13,821 nt of DNA from Clostridium sp. (GTDB taxonomy: Bacteria; Bacillota_A; Clostridia; Lachnospirales; Lachnospiraceae): contig JAMPAW010000086.1 in NCBI GenBank assembly GCA_023666975.1, positions 1 to 13,821 on the forward strand, written 5' to 3'. Each line of letters opens with the position of its first letter. Position 1 is the first letter of the stretch. Below, in pieces: positions 12,546 to 13,821 of the stretch. Under the pieces are notes generated by a model, which was not told the DNA's origin, did not search any database, and saw nothing but the letters and a program-made list of their open reading frames with translations. The translations under genes were made by a program, and so were the position numbers.

Positions 12546-13821
12546 TTAATTCTGAATCCGTTTAAATTTCCTTTCCAGTTCTGTTTTAGTCAGTGCAATC
12601 ATCGTCGGCCTGCCGTGCGGACAATTATACGGGTTATCCAGCGCAAGCATTTCCTCTATCAGTTTATCTGCCTCCATCATGGTAATTTCCGTATTCCCCT
12701 TGATTGCCGCCTTGCAGGCCATGCCGGACAGTTTTTCCACGAAGAAATCCGGACTGATTTTCCCTGCGTCCTCGGTAAGGGCATTCAACAGCGCATCAAA
12801 CAATGCCTGCGGGTCCACGCCCATGATATCGTCCGGCATCGCGCGAACCACAACGGAATCATCACCGAATTCCTCCAAATCAAAACCGGTCTGTTTAAAT
12901 AAATCCATTTTACCGATAACCGTCTCATATTCTACGCCGCCTAAATGCAGCACCTTAGGCGGTAGCAGCTGCTGGGAAATCACCTGTTTTTCCTTCATTT
13001 TCCGCATCAGCCGCTCAAACATTACTTTCTCGTGGGCTGCGTGCTGGTCAACAATATACATCTTTTCCTCATACTCAATTATCCAGTAGGTCTTAAATAC
13101 CTGACCGACTATCCTGTGCTTCTTTCTCGCCTCCTCGGAAATAAATTTTTCTACCGGGAAAGAAAGCTGCTCCGTTTCTACCTTCGACGGGGTATTCGTC
13201 TTTTCTTCTATCGGTTTTTCCTTCTCCGACAGTTTTTCTATTTCTGACGGTTTCTCCCTCTCCGACAGTTTTTCTTTTTCTGACGGTTTCTCCCTCTCCG
13301 ACAGTTTTTCTTTTTCTGACAGCTTCTCCTTTTCCGGTCCGGCCGTCTGACGGCTTGCAAAAGCCTGTTGATAACGGACCGCCCTCGCTTCACGTTCAAA
13401 AGGCTCCGGCACATTGGCCGTATATTTCCGCTGCTGTTCCACGGTAATCGCACGTTCTTCTCTTGCCGTGCGCAAGGATACGTCCTGAATCATCTCTTCG
13501 CTCAGCAGCGCCCTGCGCACACTGTCCTTTACAAAGTCAAAAAGTTTTTCTCCGTCTGCATATTTAAATTCCATCTTCGTCGGGTGAACATTTACATCTA
13601 GTTTTGTGCTGTCAAGGGTAAAATGCAGCGCCGTAAACGGAAACTTGTGAATCATGACAAAAGACTTGTAGGCCTCCTCAATGGCCTTAGTCACAATATT
13701 GCTGTGGATAGACCTTCCGTTTACAAAATAATGTTCAAACCCTCTGTTTCCCTTGGACACATACGCGTTGCCGATATAGCCCTCAACCGCAAATTCATCG
13801 GAAGCGTTCTTTACTGCAAGC
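12546..13821 (-). CDS. mutL: DNA mismatch repair protein MutL, start outside the window
   Basis: C-terminal 424 residues of MutL, which couples mismatch recognition by MutS to strand incision. The frame is open to the right edge, so the N-terminal ATPase motifs are not seen; the fragment begins near EGYIGNAYVSKGNRG and FVNGRSI of the transducer domain. After a charged linker the C-terminal nuclease domain holds DQHAAHEKVMFE (258-269 of the fragment, the DQHA(X)2E(X)4E metal site), QQLLPP (a clamp-binding QxxLxP motif), ACKAAIKGN (368-376), CPHGRP (400-405) and FKR near the end. It is thus a nicking MutL of the non-E. coli kind. The linker contains seven tandem 18-base units. Readings that begin at the internal GTG 13760 are not the true start. 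It precedes miaA by 24 bases. Confidence 0.96.
   Translation of the reverse strand, partial: LAVKNASDEFAVEGYIGNAYVSKGNRGFEHYFVNGRSIHSNIVTKAIEEAYKSFVMIHKFPFTALHFTLDSTKLDVNVHPTKMEFKYADGEKLFDFVKDSVRRALLSEEMIQDVSLRTAREERAITVEQQRKYTANVPEPFEREARAVRYQQAFASRQTAGPEKEKLSEKEKLSEREKPSEKEKLSEREKPSEIEKLSEKEKPIEEKTNTPSKVETEQLSFPVEKFISEEARKKHRIVGQVFKTYWIIEYEEKMYIVDQHAAHEKVMFERLMRKMKEKQVISQQLLPPKVLHLGGVEYETVIGKMDLFKQTGFDLEEFGDDSVVVRAMPDDIMGVDPQALFDALLNALTEDAGKISPDFFVEKLSGMACKAAIKGNTEITMMEADKLIEEMLALDNPYNCPHGRPTMIALTKTELERKFKRIQN
13211..13336 (-). repeat. Tandem 18/36-base repeat in the MutL linker
   Basis: Seven 18-base units alternate in two versions, giving a 36-base higher-order period: 13229-13264 and 13265-13300 differ at one base, and 13301-13336 is a more diverged copy. 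All are in frame and encode hexapeptides of the type SE[KR]EK[LP] in the charged linker between the two domains of MutL. The near identity of two copies points to recent duplication by slippage. Confidence 0.92.

Noticed and set aside
12306..12902. A 198-residue plus-strand open frame opposite miaA and mutL.
   Set aside because: It is the antisense of strongly conserved MutL and MiaA motifs, with no ribosome binding site and a composition expected of a shadow frame.
13211..13336. A possible CRISPR-like array because of regular 36-base units.
   Set aside because: Units abut with no unique spacers, stay in frame, and encode a charged linker in MutL, so it is a coding tandem repeat.

Overview
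The window looks like a chromosomal core region of a low-to-mid GC Clostridia genome, most likely Lachnospiraceae-like. The grounds are strong AGGAG-type ribosome binding sites, an Mre and Min cluster that includes minE, a DUF4321 protein in front of mreC, an oversized PBP2, and a small 'PilT-like' P-loop protein. This family assignment is from memory and was not checked by a search.

Almost everything is one long minus-strand array running from the right edge to the left: mutL (its 5' end lies outside the window), miaA, a methionine gamma-lyase family PLP enzyme, a DUF4321 membrane protein, mreC, mreD, a class B PBP2 (mrdA), minC, minD, minE, rodA, mgsA, a D,D-carboxypeptidase lipoprotein, and a small P-loop protein of unknown function. 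Most gaps are 1 to 50 bases or slight overlaps, and I see no terminator pointing along the genes until 386-424. The one larger gap, about 125 bases between miaA and the PLP enzyme, is filled by a hairpin-rich repeat-like element. A plausible internal promoter with an extended -10 lies before the DUF4321 gene. A single small plus-strand gene (DUF378) sits at the left end and converges on the array over a shared bidirectional terminator.

Functionally the centre of the window is a cell-shape and division-site module. MreC and MreD are scaffold proteins, PBP2 and RodA are the transpeptidase and glycosyltransferase pair of the elongation machinery, MinCDE is the division-site selection system, and a D,D-carboxypeptidase trims peptidoglycan. 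mreB is not in the expected place. Upstream are housekeeping genes for mismatch repair and tRNA modification; methylglyoxal synthase sits between rodA and the carboxypeptidase.

I do not see a phage, CRISPR array, transposase or defence island. The points most worth a second look are the repeat element that also encodes the end of MiaA, a Glu in place of the catalytic Asp of methylglyoxal synthase, a domain-sized insertion in PBP2, repeat-built low-complexity segments in MreC and MutL, and the uncharacterised P-loop protein at the end of the array. No stretch over 300 bases lacks a gene.
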